Positions 1 to 8,897 of a stretch of DNA of 64,000 nt are shown in pieces. The stretch's first letter is position 1. The number at the start of each line of letters is the position of its first letter. The notes under the pieces are model-generated. The model did not search any database. It was not told the DNA's origin and saw only the letters and a list, made by a program, of their open reading frames with translations. Both the position numbers and the translations under genes were made by a program. The DNA lies in the NCBI RefSeq assembly GCF_040273735.1, contig NZ_JBELZM010000003.1, forward strand, positions 62,001 through 126,000, in the 5' to 3' direction. This DNA is from Solibacillus sp040273735 (GTDB lineage: Bacteria > Bacillota > Bacilli > Bacillales_A > Planococcaceae).

Positions 1-47
1 AATTCGCAAAAAATTTTTCGGCTACATAAAAATGACGAGGTGACAAC
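1..47 (+). promoter_or_regulatory. argC 5' leader with ribosome binding site
   Basis: The first 47 bases lie directly upstream of argC. They hold a GAGGTGA-type ribosome binding site about 6 bases before the ATG and an AT-rich stretch with ATAAAAATG, which resembles half of an ArgR (ARG) box. The promoter and any full ARG box would lie outside the window, so arginine repression of the operon is only an inference here. Confidence 0.35.
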
Positions 48-1082
48 ATGAAAGCAGGTATTATTGGTGCAACAGGGTACGGCGGACTAGAACTATTACG
101 GTTTTTGCATAATCATAAAGAAGTAGAAGAAATTGGATTATTTACATCCTCTGATGAAGGAACTCAATTTTCGGATAAATTCCCGCATTTAACAGATATA
201 TATAATCAGCCATTACTTAAATTGGACGATGATGTATTGGCTGAATACGATGTTGTATTTGCAAGTACGCCGTCTGGGGTATCAAGTACGATTTTCCCGT
301 CTTTAGTTGAACGTGGACCAAAATTAATTGATTTATCCGGGGATTTCCGGCTGAAAAATTTAGCCAGCTATGAAACTTGGTATAAAAAAAATCCGGCTCC
401 ACAGGAAGTAGTGGACCGAAGTGTATACGGATTAACGGAGTGGAATGAGCCAGCTATTGAAAAAGCCGATCTAATTGCCAATCCAGGTTGTTATCCAACG
501 GCTGTTTTATTATCCATCTTGCCTCTTATAAAACATCGGTTAATTGATCCGAGCTTCTTGGTCATCGATGCGAAGAGCGGAATTTCAGGAGCAGGTAACA
601 AACCATCACAAGCAACGCATTTCAGCGAAGCAAATGAAAGCTTCTCGATTTATAAAATTAATGAACACCAGCACATTCCTGAAATCGAACAAGCGATTTC
701 AATGTTTACCGAGATCGAAACAACAATAACATTTAATACTCATCTAGTCCCGATGACAAGAGGCATTTTAGCAACTTCCTATGCGCAAGTAACGGAAGGT
801 GTATCACAAAAACAATTAGAAGACTGTTTAACAGAAACGTATAAAGATCTTCCATTTGTCCGTGTCATTCAACAGGCTTCCGCAATAGGAACAAACCGCG
901 TGAAAGGTTCAAACTATTGCGACATATATGTGAAGCTCGATGAAAGGACAAATCGGGCAACGATTATCGGTGTGATCGATAATTTAGTTAAAGGGGCGGC
1001 GGGCCAGGCAATTCAGAATATGAACGTTCAATTCGGGCTCCCGCAGCAAACAGGATTACAACTCGTTCCGTATTTTATTTAA
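48..1082 (+). CDS. argC: N-acetyl-gamma-glutamyl-phosphate reductase
   Basis: ArgC reduces N-acetylglutamyl-5-phosphate to the semialdehyde with NADPH, the third step of arginine synthesis in the cytoplasm. The 344-residue protein has the N-terminal dinucleotide-binding motif GATGYGG (residues 7-13) and the catalytic cysteine in ANPGCYPT (Cys148). A histidine-bearing ISGAG...HEH-type region follows, as in the family, and the length is normal. The ATG is preceded by a GAGGTGA ribosome binding site. It is the first gene of an argC-argJ-argB-argD operon; argJ starts 19 bases after its stop. Identification is secure. Confidence 0.97.
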   Translation: MKAGIIGATGYGGLELLRFLHNHKEVEEIGLFTSSDEGTQFSDKFPHLTDIYNQPLLKLDDDVLAEYDVVFASTPSGVSSTIFPSLVERGPKLIDLSGDFRLKNLASYETWYKKNPAPQEVVDRSVYGLTEWNEPAIEKADLIANPGCYPTAVLLSILPLIKHRLIDPSFLVIDAKSGISGAGNKPSQATHFSEANESFSIYKINEHQHIPEIEQAISMFTEIETTITFNTHLVPMTRGILATSYAQVTEGVSQKQLEDCLTETYKDLPFVRVIQQASAIGTNRVKGSNYCDIYVKLDERTNRATIIGVIDNLVKGAAGQAIQNMNVQFGLPQQTGLQLVPYFI

Positions 1083-1101
1083 TTTAAGGGAGGGTCATTA
1101 G

Positions 1102-2325
1102 ATGACTTCAACAATAGAAATGAAAAAATTATCAAGCAAAAATATCGTATCACCAAAAGGGTTTACTGCAGCAGGTGTTCATTGCGGACTTAAACATAAG
1201 AAAAAAGATTTAGCGATTTTGGTTAGTGAAGTACCAGCTAGCGTTGCCGGTGTATTTACGACAAATGCAGTCCAGGCAGCACCGTTAAAAGTAACAAAAG
1301 AAGTTGTATATGAAACGAAAAAAATGCAGGCAATCATCGTAAATTCAGGAAATGCAAATGCATGTACAGGCAAACAAGGGCTGTTGGATGCATATGAAAT
1401 GCAACTGCTTGCAGCACAAAAGCTTGGTATTGCATCTAATTTGATAGGGGTAGCCTCTACGGGTGTCATCGGGGAAATTATGAAGATGGAGCCAGTAAAA
1501 AAAGGTGTAGAGCTATTAGATCCGGATTCAAAGCTAGAAAGTGGAATTGATTTCTCGCAAGCTATTTTAACGACAGATACAGTAATGAAAAACACAACTT
1601 ATGCAACGATCATTGACGGCAAGGAAGTAATTGTTTCAGGAACAGCTAAAGGCTCTGGCATGATTGAACCGAATATGGCGACAATGCTTGGGTTTATTAC
1701 AACAGATGCCAATATTGAATCAGAAGAGCTGCAAAAAGCGTTATCGAGTGTAACGGATTGCACATTCAACTCGATAACAGTAGATGGGGATACATCAACG
1801 AACGATACGGTTGTTGTAATGGCAAACGGCTTAGCAGGTAATGAACTGCTATCTCCTGCACATCCGGACTGGGAAAACTTTTACACAGCTCTACGTCTCG
1901 TATCGGAAGATTTAGCAAAGTCAATTGCACGTGACGGGGAAGGTGCGACAAAGCTGATTGAAGTAGAAGTGGATGGAGCCGTATCAGATGAAGAGGCACG
2001 TAAAATTGCGAAAACAGTTGTAGGTTCACCACTAGTAAAAACAGCAGTGTTTGGCTGTGATGCAAACTGGGGTCGTATTATTGCAGCGGTTGGCTATTCC
2101 GGAGCTGTCATCGATCCTGATAAAATCACAATCAAAATCGGTGGAGCAACAATGGTGGAAAATGGCGAACCGATTAAGTTTTCCGAAGAAGAACTCATCG
2201 AAATTTTAAAACAGCATGAAGTAAAAATATATGTGTCACTGGAAGTCGGTAAAGGGCACGGATTTGCATGGGGGTGTGACCTGACATATGACTACGTTCA
2301 AATCAACGCATCATACCGCTCGTAA
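1102..2325 (+). CDS. argJ: Bifunctional glutamate N-acetyltransferase / ornithine acetyltransferase
   Basis: ArgJ moves the acetyl group from N-acetylornithine back to glutamate (cyclic pathway) and can also use acetyl-CoA. The 407-residue precursor is expected to cleave itself just before the nucleophilic threonine in the MATMLGF motif (Thr194), giving alpha and beta chains; the preceding KGSGMIEPN stretch is the family signature. The presence of argJ and the absence of argE in the cluster agree with the recycling route. An AAGGGAGGG ribosome binding site precedes the ATG. Its 3' end overlaps the likely argB start by 38 bases, so the two are probably translationally coupled. Confidence 0.96.
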   Translation: MTSTIEMKKLSSKNIVSPKGFTAAGVHCGLKHKKKDLAILVSEVPASVAGVFTTNAVQAAPLKVTKEVVYETKKMQAIIVNSGNANACTGKQGLLDAYEMQLLAAQKLGIASNLIGVASTGVIGEIMKMEPVKKGVELLDPDSKLESGIDFSQAILTTDTVMKNTTYATIIDGKEVIVSGTAKGSGMIEPNMATMLGFITTDANIESEELQKALSSVTDCTFNSITVDGDTSTNDTVVVMANGLAGNELLSPAHPDWENFYTALRLVSEDLAKSIARDGEGATKLIEVEVDGAVSDEEARKIAKTVVGSPLVKTAVFGCDANWGRIIAAVGYSGAVIDPDKITIKIGGATMVENGEPIKFSEEELIEILKQHEVKIYVSLEVGKGHGFAWGCDLTYDYVQINASYRS

Positions 2326-3064
2326 AATGGTCATCAAGCTTGGGGGCAGCACATTAGAAGGTCTTAACGAGGCCTTCTTTCGCAATTTTAAAGCACTGCA
2401 GGAACAAGGTATCCAACTCATCATTACACATGGCGGAGGACCTGCGATCAACCGAGAATTAGCCACTGCCGGAATGGAGTCACACACAGTAAACGGACTG
2501 CGTGTAACGAGTGAAGAAATGATCGGTATTGTACAGTCAACTTTAATCGGAAAAGTAAATCCTTCACTCGTCCATGAGCTCCATTCTGCAAATATTTCTG
2601 CTATTGGACTGAACGGGTTTGATGGCGGGTTGCTAGAGAGTGAATTTTTAGATTATGAAACTTACGAATATGTAGGAGAAGTGAAGCATGTTAATATTAA
2701 TATGTTAAACTCTTTGACAGAAGCTGGAATTGTACCTGTCATTGCCTGTATCGGTGCAACGAAGGACGGGCAGGCGCTGAACATTAATGGCGATACAGTG
2801 GCAAGTGAAATTGCATTGGCTGTCGAGGCAGATTGTCTCATGCTTGTGACGGATGTCGCCGGTATTCGTATACAGAATGAATACCAGACGGAAGTGACAC
2901 CAAGCTTAATCGAACAATGGATTGACGAAGGGCATATTTATGGCGGGATGATTCCGAAAGTGCAAGGAGCCCTTAATTGTTTAAAGGCAGGCATTCCTTC
3001 TGTACAAATTGTTAATGAAACTTTAACCGGTACGACTATTTTAAGTGAGGAGCTAGTGAAATGA
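2288..3064 (+). CDS. argB: Acetylglutamate kinase
   Basis: ArgB phosphorylates N-acetylglutamate with ATP, the usual control point for arginine synthesis. The amino acid kinase fold is shown by VIKLGGS near the N-terminus, HGGGPAIN (substrate loop), NGDTVASEIA and GGMIPKV near the C-terminus. Two starts are possible. The ATG at 2288 lies inside argJ and has a GGGGGTG Shine-Dalgarno. The in-frame ATG at 2327 would begin directly at MVIKLGG, as the conserved core does, but has no clear ribosome binding site. I keep 2288 with moderate certainty. The stop overlaps the argD start by four bases (ATGA). Confidence 0.94.
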   Translation: MTTFKSTHHTARKMVIKLGGSTLEGLNEAFFRNFKALQEQGIQLIITHGGGPAINRELATAGMESHTVNGLRVTSEEMIGIVQSTLIGKVNPSLVHELHSANISAIGLNGFDGGLLESEFLDYETYEYVGEVKHVNINMLNSLTEAGIVPVIACIGATKDGQALNINGDTVASEIALAVEADCLMLVTDVAGIRIQNEYQTEVTPSLIEQWIDEGHIYGGMIPKVQGALNCLKAGIPSVQIVNETLTGTTILSEELVK

Positions 3065-4212
3065 GTGCATTATTCCAAAATTACGCAAGAAGACCTTTTG
3101 CTATTGTCGAAGGAAAAGGAACAGAAGTATTTGATACGGCAGGGAAAAGATATTTAGATTTTACGAGCGGCATTGCCGTTTGTAGTTTAGGGCATGCACA
3201 TCCATCAATCGTTGAAGCGATTCAAAAACAAAGTCAAAAGCTGTGGCATATTAGTAACTTATTTGAAAGTCCAGGACAGGAAAAACTTGCTGCGTCATTA
3301 GTGAAAGATTTGCATTTATCGTATGCATTTTTCTGTAATAGTGGTGCAGAGGCGAACGAAGCGGCTATTAAATTAGCACGTAAGCATACAGGTAAACATA
3401 AAATCATTGTGTTTGAACAGAGTTTTCACGGACGTACATTTGGTGCGATGAGCGCAACTGGACAAGATAAAGTACGTAAAGGCTTCGGTCCTTTAGTAAG
3501 TGAGTTTATAACATTGCCGTTTAATGATGTCGAAGCATTAAAAGCTGCAGTTGATGCAGATACTGCTGCGATTATGCTTGAAATGATTCAAGGTGAAGGC
3601 GGAGTAAATCCTGCAACGGATGAATTCGCGAAAGCCATTCATGAAATTCAGCGTTCATCGGATATTTTAGTTATTGTTGATGAAGTACAAACAGGTATCG
3701 GACGTACAGGAACTCGATTTGCATTTGAACAGACAGCTATCAAACCGGATATTGTTTCAATGGCAAAAGGTCTCGGTGGCGGTTTCCCGATTGGGGGGAT
3801 CCTCGGAACAGAAAAGCTGTTTAACACATTTAATGCCGGTACACACGGTACGACATTCGGCGGAAATCCATTAGGTGTTGCCGTGGCACAAACAGTTATC
3901 GATCAAATATTCAATGATGCCTTTTTGGATAATGTTAAACAAAAATCGGCGTACTTTATAAAAAAACTGGAAGAAGCTTTTCCGGAAGATAATTATTCGG
4001 TTCAAGGAAAGGGATTAATGCTTGGTCTAAGCCTTGGTGGCGAAGATGTGGCACCCTATGTTGCAGCATTGGATGAAGCAGGTCTATTAACGGTTGCAGC
4101 CGGTCCTAAAGTGATTCGATTATTACCACCTTTAACAGTTAGCGAACAAGAAATTGATGAAGCAGTCAATTTACTAAAAGATGTAGTAAAAGCGGAACAA
4201 GTTTCAATTTAA
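3061..4212 (+). CDS. argD: Acetylornithine aminotransferase
   Basis: ArgD is a PLP-dependent class III aminotransferase that converts N-acetylglutamate semialdehyde to N-acetylornithine with glutamate as donor. Visible marks are the NSGAEANEAAIKLAR cofactor loop, the FHGRTFGAMSATG segment, the VDEVQTGIGRTG motif and the PLP lysine in SMAKGLGGG (Lys236). The length of 383 residues is typical. It is the last gene of argCJBD, coupled to argB by an ATGA overlap, and ends in a strong hairpin shared with the converging penicillin-binding protein gene. The carbamoyl-phosphate and argF genes that follow in B. subtilis are not here. Confidence 0.96.
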   Translation: MSALFQNYARRPFAIVEGKGTEVFDTAGKRYLDFTSGIAVCSLGHAHPSIVEAIQKQSQKLWHISNLFESPGQEKLAASLVKDLHLSYAFFCNSGAEANEAAIKLARKHTGKHKIIVFEQSFHGRTFGAMSATGQDKVRKGFGPLVSEFITLPFNDVEALKAAVDADTAAIMLEMIQGEGGVNPATDEFAKAIHEIQRSSDILVIVDEVQTGIGRTGTRFAFEQTAIKPDIVSMAKGLGGGFPIGGILGTEKLFNTFNAGTHGTTFGGNPLGVAVAQTVIDQIFNDAFLDNVKQKSAYFIKKLEEAFPEDNYSVQGKGLMLGLSLGGEDVAPYVAALDEAGLLTVAAGPKVIRLLPPLTVSEQEIDEAVNLLKDVVKAEQVSI

Positions 4213-4220
4213 TCCCAATA

Positions 4221-4262
4221 AAAAATCTCACCAACTTTATTATGAGTTGGTGAGATTTTTTT
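4221..4262. terminator. Bidirectional intrinsic terminator between argD and the PBP gene
   Basis: A 13-bp perfect stem (AAATCTCACCAAC at 4223-4235 with its complement at 4245-4257) is flanked by A-runs on the left and a T-run on the right. It can stop transcription from both converging genes. Confidence 0.9.
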
Positions 4263-4267
4263 TGCTT

Positions 4268-7147
4268 TTATTCTCCTGATGGTTCTGATTCGACCGGATC
4301 AACGTCAACTTCAATCTCGTCCAGGTCTTCAATTACTTCCCCAGGTACAACATTTTCCTCTTCTTCCGTTTCTGGTGGAGCGGGTGGAGCAGGTGGAGGA
4401 GTTTCAACCACTTCTCCGACTTCATTCGAATAGCCTGATTCCAATCCTGTAATATCGACTGCTACAACGATGTAGCGAACGCCTGGTGAAACAGACACCC
4501 GGTATCCTTCATAAGATTTTAATGAACGTACAAGCGATCTACCTTGATCGGTAACGCTATATACACGATAGCCAACAACATCATTTGATGGAGAGGCTGT
4601 CCATGAAAGTGAACCGTTTGCCAATGTAGCAAAAACAGGTTGCGGCGGTGCACTGTCTGCCGAGAATGGTGCCCCGGTTACAACGCCCTTACCCGAACTG
4701 AACGACAGTAATTTTGAAGCGTCTCCACCCAGTTTGCCTAACATGCGGTTAACAAAGGCCTGATTTAATCCGAAACCGCTCATTTGGACAAACTCAGTAG
4801 GAGTTTTCGGTAATGCGGCATATGTGTTGCCGTTAATCACAACCGATGTGGAAGATACAAAGCTATCATCCGGCTGTGTCGGTAAAAATACATTTTTATT
4901 AAATAAATCGGAAGTGACTAAACCGGCATTGGCACATGAAGTAGATGGTGCCAGGCCTGAAATACCACAAAATGATCTGGTCACAACGCCTTCAGGTTTT
5001 TTGAATGTTTCTTTCGTACCGACTAATTTCGGATCGATATCATAAAGCGTATTCAAGTAATTTGCCCATAAACGGTTTACACGCTGACTTGGATGCTGGT
5101 AACGGTTATTAAATGCATAAAGTGTACGCAGCTTTTCGTAACCCATCCAGACACCTACCGATATATTCGGGTTATAACCGACAAACCAAACATCGTTATG
5201 GTCCTGTGTTGTACCAGTTTTGGCAGCAAAGTCAGACGAGAATTTCAACTGGCTTTTTGCCAATGTACCAGTTCCACCCTGCTTCAAAACATCACGCAGC
5301 ATATCGGTCATGATATACGCTGTTTCAGGTGCAAAAACTTTCACAGGCTCTACTTTATGTTCATAAATAATATTGCCGTCAAGATCTTCAATGCGATCAA
5401 TCATGTAGGCATCGATAAATTGACCATTATTGGCAAATGTTGCGTATGCATTGGTGTTTTCTTCAACTGATGCACCAATAGTTAAACTGCCCAGAACTGT
5501 CGAGCTATTTTCGTAATCATTCGGCACTAACTTAGAGAAGCCCATCTTTTCCAAATACGTTGCAGGGCGACGGTCTAAAATGGAATCATATAAACGTGCT
5601 ACTGCCAAGTTCTGCGAAGATGCAACCGCCTGGCGTGCTGGAATAATTCCTAATTCCTGGTTCGGGTTATAGTTCACAGGATCCCAACCAGTAACCGGGT
5701 GTACAAATTTCACATCGACAACTGGGCTTCCTGCTCCAATGACACCATAATCGATTGCCGGAGCATAGGCAAGTAACGGCTTCATTGTTGAACCGTTTGA
5801 ACGGAATGCATTCGTTGCGTGATTTACTTGTGTAATATTATGGTCGCGTCCACCAACGAAACTTAAAATGCGGCCTGTACTATTTTCGATAACAATACTT
5901 CCTGTTTGTACAGGAATGTCCACTTCGATTTCTTCGCCTGTTTCAGGATCTTTTTCTTTTTTCTTATATGTTTGTCCGTATAAAGTGAAGTCTTCCGTCA
6001 CTTTTTTCATTGCATCATACATATCTTTATTGATCGTTGAGTATATACGGTAACCACCGGAACGTATTGTACGGTCGGCCATTATCGTATACTTTTCGTT
6101 TAAGTTCTTTTCTTCTTTTAAACGATCCGGGTCAATACCGTCTTTTTCCGCGAGAATTTTCGCGAAAATCTCTTTTGAACGAAGCTCAAGCTCAGCTGTT
6201 AACCAAGGATATTTTTCTTCCGGACGGATTTCATACCCTTTGAAGTCTTTCGTAATATCGTATGCAATTGCTTCATTATATTCTTTTTCGGTAATATAAC
6301 CCGCCTCTTGCATGCGATAAAGAACCGTTTTCATACGGTCGATACCTGGCTGTATTCCTTCCGCACTTTTTTGCTCACCTTTATTTGTAAAAGGTGTGTA
6401 TGTGAAAGGTGCCTGAGGGATACCGGCAATATAGGCAGCCTGAGGTAAATTTAATTTAGATGCGGACACACCGAAAATTCCTTGTGCAGCCGTCTCGATA
6501 CCGGCAATATTACGACCTGAAGAATTTCGGCCGTACGGGATAATATTTAAATACGCTTCGAGAATTTCTTCTTTTGTCATAAAATGTTCCAAACGATATG
6601 CAAGTAAAATTTCCTTTGCCTTTCGTTCATATGAAACTTCATTGGTTAATATTTGGTTTTTTATTAATTGCTGTGTAAGGGTAGAGCCACCTGTCTGTGT
6701 AGACGAGTTGGATACGTCTTGCAGTAATCCCCGTAATACCGCTTTTGGAACAATGCCGGTATGCTCCCGGAAATATTCATCCTCTGTAGCAAGTACAGCA
6801 TTAATTAAGGATGGGGATATATTAGCTAGCGATGTTTCACGTCGGTCTAAATCAGTTCGGATCTTTCCTATGTAAATATCGTTCGCAAAATATAGTTCAC
6901 TTGTTTCTTCATAGCTGAAAATTTGTTCGCGCATTTCTTCTTTCGATCGCAAAGGTTCATCCTTTGTTAATGATGCGAAGTAACCTGCGCCTACACCTCC
7001 GACAAACAACAGTGTCGCAGCTATAAAAATAATCGCCAGCAATGTTAAATTCCAGAATACACCGCCTCCAATTCGGACGTAGCGCATTCGTTCTGAAGAA
7101 GCAAGGATATCGATTTTTTCATTTAATTTTTCGAGCCATTTTCTCAC
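4268..7147 (-). CDS. Class A penicillin-binding protein (transglycosylase/transpeptidase) with fibronectin-type tail
   Basis: This bifunctional enzyme polymerises glycan strands and cross-links peptides on the outer face of the membrane. The 959-residue protein has a cytoplasmic N-terminus, one membrane helix (about residues 31-56), a GT51 transglycosylase domain with EDEYFREHTGI and GGSTLTQQLIKN, and a transpeptidase domain with the active-site STMK, SSQN and KTGTTQD motifs. After that comes a fibronectin type III-like segment and a proline/acid-rich tail. The start is GTG, with AGGAGG eight bases upstream at 7156-7161. The gene is divergent from tyrS. The family is certain; which B. subtilis paralogue it matches is not. 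Confidence 0.93.
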   Translation of the reverse strand: MRKWLEKLNEKIDILASSERMRYVRIGGGVFWNLTLLAIIFIAATLLFVGGVGAGYFASLTKDEPLRSKEEMREQIFSYEETSELYFANDIYIGKIRTDLDRRETSLANISPSLINAVLATEDEYFREHTGIVPKAVLRGLLQDVSNSSTQTGGSTLTQQLIKNQILTNEVSYERKAKEILLAYRLEHFMTKEEILEAYLNIIPYGRNSSGRNIAGIETAAQGIFGVSASKLNLPQAAYIAGIPQAPFTYTPFTNKGEQKSAEGIQPGIDRMKTVLYRMQEAGYITEKEYNEAIAYDITKDFKGYEIRPEEKYPWLTAELELRSKEIFAKILAEKDGIDPDRLKEEKNLNEKYTIMADRTIRSGGYRIYSTINKDMYDAMKKVTEDFTLYGQTYKKKEKDPETGEEIEVDIPVQTGSIVIENSTGRILSFVGGRDHNITQVNHATNAFRSNGSTMKPLLAYAPAIDYGVIGAGSPVVDVKFVHPVTGWDPVNYNPNQELGIIPARQAVASSQNLAVARLYDSILDRRPATYLEKMGFSKLVPNDYENSSTVLGSLTIGASVEENTNAYATFANNGQFIDAYMIDRIEDLDGNIIYEHKVEPVKVFAPETAYIMTDMLRDVLKQGGTGTLAKSQLKFSSDFAAKTGTTQDHNDVWFVGYNPNISVGVWMGYEKLRTLYAFNNRYQHPSQRVNRLWANYLNTLYDIDPKLVGTKETFKKPEGVVTRSFCGISGLAPSTSCANAGLVTSDLFNKNVFLPTQPDDSFVSSTSVVINGNTYAALPKTPTEFVQMSGFGLNQAFVNRMLGKLGGDASKLLSFSSGKGVVTGAPFSADSAPPQPVFATLANGSLSWTASPSNDVVGYRVYSVTDQGRSLVRSLKSYEGYRVSVSPGVRYIVVAVDITGLESGYSNEVGEVVETPPPAPPAPPETEEEENVVPGEVIEDLDEIEVDVDPVESEPSGE

Positions 7148-7173
7148 ATCATCGACCTCCTAAAATCTTGTTT

Positions 7174-7182
7174 ATTATAGCA
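7174..7182 (-). promoter_or_regulatory. Extended -10 promoter element of the PBP gene
   Basis: On the minus strand the sequence reads TGCTATAAT, a perfect -10 hexamer with a TGn extension, 26 bases before the GTG start. No good -35 hexamer is seen. It lies back to back with the tyrS promoter. Confidence 0.5.
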
Positions 7183-7209
7183 TATTTGATATATAAACGA
7201 ATATAAATA

Positions 7210-7237
7210 TTGACATCAACTAATTTCTAGGTAGAAT
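7210..7237 (+). promoter_or_regulatory. tyrS sigma-A promoter
   Basis: TTGACA (7210-7215) and TAGAAT (7232-7237) are 16 bases apart. The predicted start falls just before the T-box leader. Confidence 0.75.
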
Positions 7238-7243
7238 AGAAAA

Positions 7244-7484
7244 TATAAATTTTAGGCAACGAAGAGTTTGCAGTAATAAATGTGTTCCCTGCATAGAGAG
7301 CTAGCGGTTGGTGAAAGCTAGACATAGCGCATTTATGAATTACGTACTTGGAGCCTGAACGGATCGTCACGTTATAGACGCTTAAAGTGGAAGAAAGAGA
7401 TGTAATTTTCTTCAAGCCGGGTGGTACCGCGTTAAATAAAAATTTGACGTCCCTGCATGCATTTGCGTGTAGGGACTTTTTTTA
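7244..7484 (+). ncRNA. T-box leader (tyrosine) controlling tyrS
   Basis: The tyrS leader senses uncharged tRNA-Tyr and switches between antitermination and termination. The conserved T-box sequence GGGTGGTACCGCG is at 7419-7431. The upstream stem region carries GAATTACGTAC, giving a TAC tyrosine specifier at 7341-7343 (a second TAC follows at 7345). The competing terminator is a 12-bp stem, GTCCCTGCATGC pairing with 7465-7476, followed by seven Ts. The cognate amino acid matches the downstream synthetase. The 5' boundary is approximate. Confidence 0.92.
7449..7484 (+). terminator. T-box-regulated terminator before tyrS
   Basis: The stem is 7449-7460 with 7465-7476 and includes two G-T wobble pairs; it is followed by TTTTTTTATTT. 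It forms when charged tRNA-Tyr is abundant. Confidence 0.85.
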
Positions 7485-7530
7485 TTTCCTTACAAGTAAA
7501 TGACGCATCATGTAAAAGGAGAGAAAACAA

Positions 7531-8802
7531 ATGACAAACGAATTACTGCAAGATTTGGAATGGCGCGGATTGTTATACCAACAAACTGACGCGGAAGGTA
7601 TGGAAAAGCTATTAAACGAGGAAAAGGTTTCCCTATACGTAGGTGTTGACCCTACAGCGGACTCGATGCATATCGGACATATCGTGCCATTGCTTACATT
7701 ACGCCGTTTCCAAAAAGCAGGTCATACACCGATTTTATTAGTTGGTGGAGCGACAGGTACTGTAGGGGATCCATCCGGCCGTTCAGAAGAGCGCCAATTA
7801 CAGACGATGGATCAAATCGATAAAAATGTGCAAGGTCTTAAAAAGCAAATGGAGCGTTTATTCGACTTTTCATCGGATGCGGCAAACAGTGCTGTTCTTG
7901 TAAACAATAATGACTGGGTAGGTCCAATGACATTAATCGATTTCCTTCGTGATTACGGGAAACTGATTAATGTAAACTACATCTTAAATAAAGATACCGT
8001 TGCATCACGATTGGATTCAGGTATTTCGTTCACTGAATTTGCATACACATTAATCCAAGGTATCGACTTCAACCACTTGTATGATCATCACAATGTTCGA
8101 ATTCAAGTAGGTGGTTCGGATCAGTGGGGCAATATTACAACAGGCTTGGAAATGATACGTAAAACACATGATGAAAATGCGAAAGCGTTCGGTATTACAA
8201 TTCCGCTTGTTACAAAAGCGGACGGTACAAAATTCGGTAAAACAGCGGGTGGCGCTGTATGGCTGGATGCTGCCAAAACATCTCCATACGAGTTCTACCA
8301 GTTCTGGATCAATACAGCGGATGCCGATGTAGTGAAATACTTGAAAATCTTCACATTCCTGTCACGTGAAGATATTGAAGGCCTGGCAGTAAGTGTTGAA
8401 GAAGAGCCGCATTTACGTAAAGCTCAAAAAGCGTTGGCTGAAGAAATGACACGACTGATCCATGGTGGAGAAGGTCTAGAAGCAGCAGAGCGTATTACAA
8501 AAGCATTATTTTCTGGTGATTTAAAAGCATTATCAGTAGAAGAAATGAAAGTTGCCTTCTCTGGTGTACCTTCTGTAGAAGTGGCAAAAGAGGATAAAAA
8601 TATCGTGGAATTAATTGTAGAAGCAGGGATTTCTTCATCAAAGCGTCAAGCGCGTGAAGATGTTACGAACGGTGCAATTAGTGTGAACGGTGAAAAAATT
8701 ACGGATCTTGAATATGTAGTAGATTCGAAAGACCGTTTGGAGGATGCTTTTGCAATTATCCGCCGCGGTAAGAAAAAATACCATATGGTGAAATTTGCTT
8801 AA
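7531..8802 (+). CDS. tyrS: Tyrosyl-tRNA synthetase
   Basis: TyrS charges tRNA-Tyr in the cytoplasm. The class I signature HIGH is exact (residues 47-50), and the second signature is KFGKT (234-238), the usual TyrS form of KMSKS. GGSDQWGN (194-201) belongs to the tyrosine pocket. The C-terminal 70 residues form the S4 RNA-binding domain (SSKRQAREDVTNGAISVNGEKI). The length of 423 residues fits the TyrS1 family. AAAGGAGAG lies upstream of the ATG. Expression is under a Tyr T-box. An intrinsic terminator follows. Confidence 0.97.
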   Translation: MTNELLQDLEWRGLLYQQTDAEGMEKLLNEEKVSLYVGVDPTADSMHIGHIVPLLTLRRFQKAGHTPILLVGGATGTVGDPSGRSEERQLQTMDQIDKNVQGLKKQMERLFDFSSDAANSAVLVNNNDWVGPMTLIDFLRDYGKLINVNYILNKDTVASRLDSGISFTEFAYTLIQGIDFNHLYDHHNVRIQVGGSDQWGNITTGLEMIRKTHDENAKAFGITIPLVTKADGTKFGKTAGGAVWLDAAKTSPYEFYQFWINTADADVVKYLKIFTFLSREDIEGLAVSVEEEPHLRKAQKALAEEMTRLIHGGEGLEAAERITKALFSGDLKALSVEEMKVAFSGVPSVEVAKEDKNIVELIVEAGISSSKRQAREDVTNGAISVNGEKITDLEYVVDSKDRLEDAFAIIRRGKKKYHMVKFA

Positions 8803-8810
8803 TTAATTAA

Positions 8811-8847
8811 AACGTCTTGGGAAGCAGTTTTCCAGGACGTTTTTTTA
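8811..8847 (+). terminator. tyrS terminator
   Basis: The stem AACGTCTTGG pairs with CCAGGACGTT around a short loop and is followed by seven Ts. Confidence 0.85.
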
Positions 8848-8897
8848 AAAGGAATATTTCGTTTCATAAAGAACTATAGGAGGAGAGGGGTGGGAGT

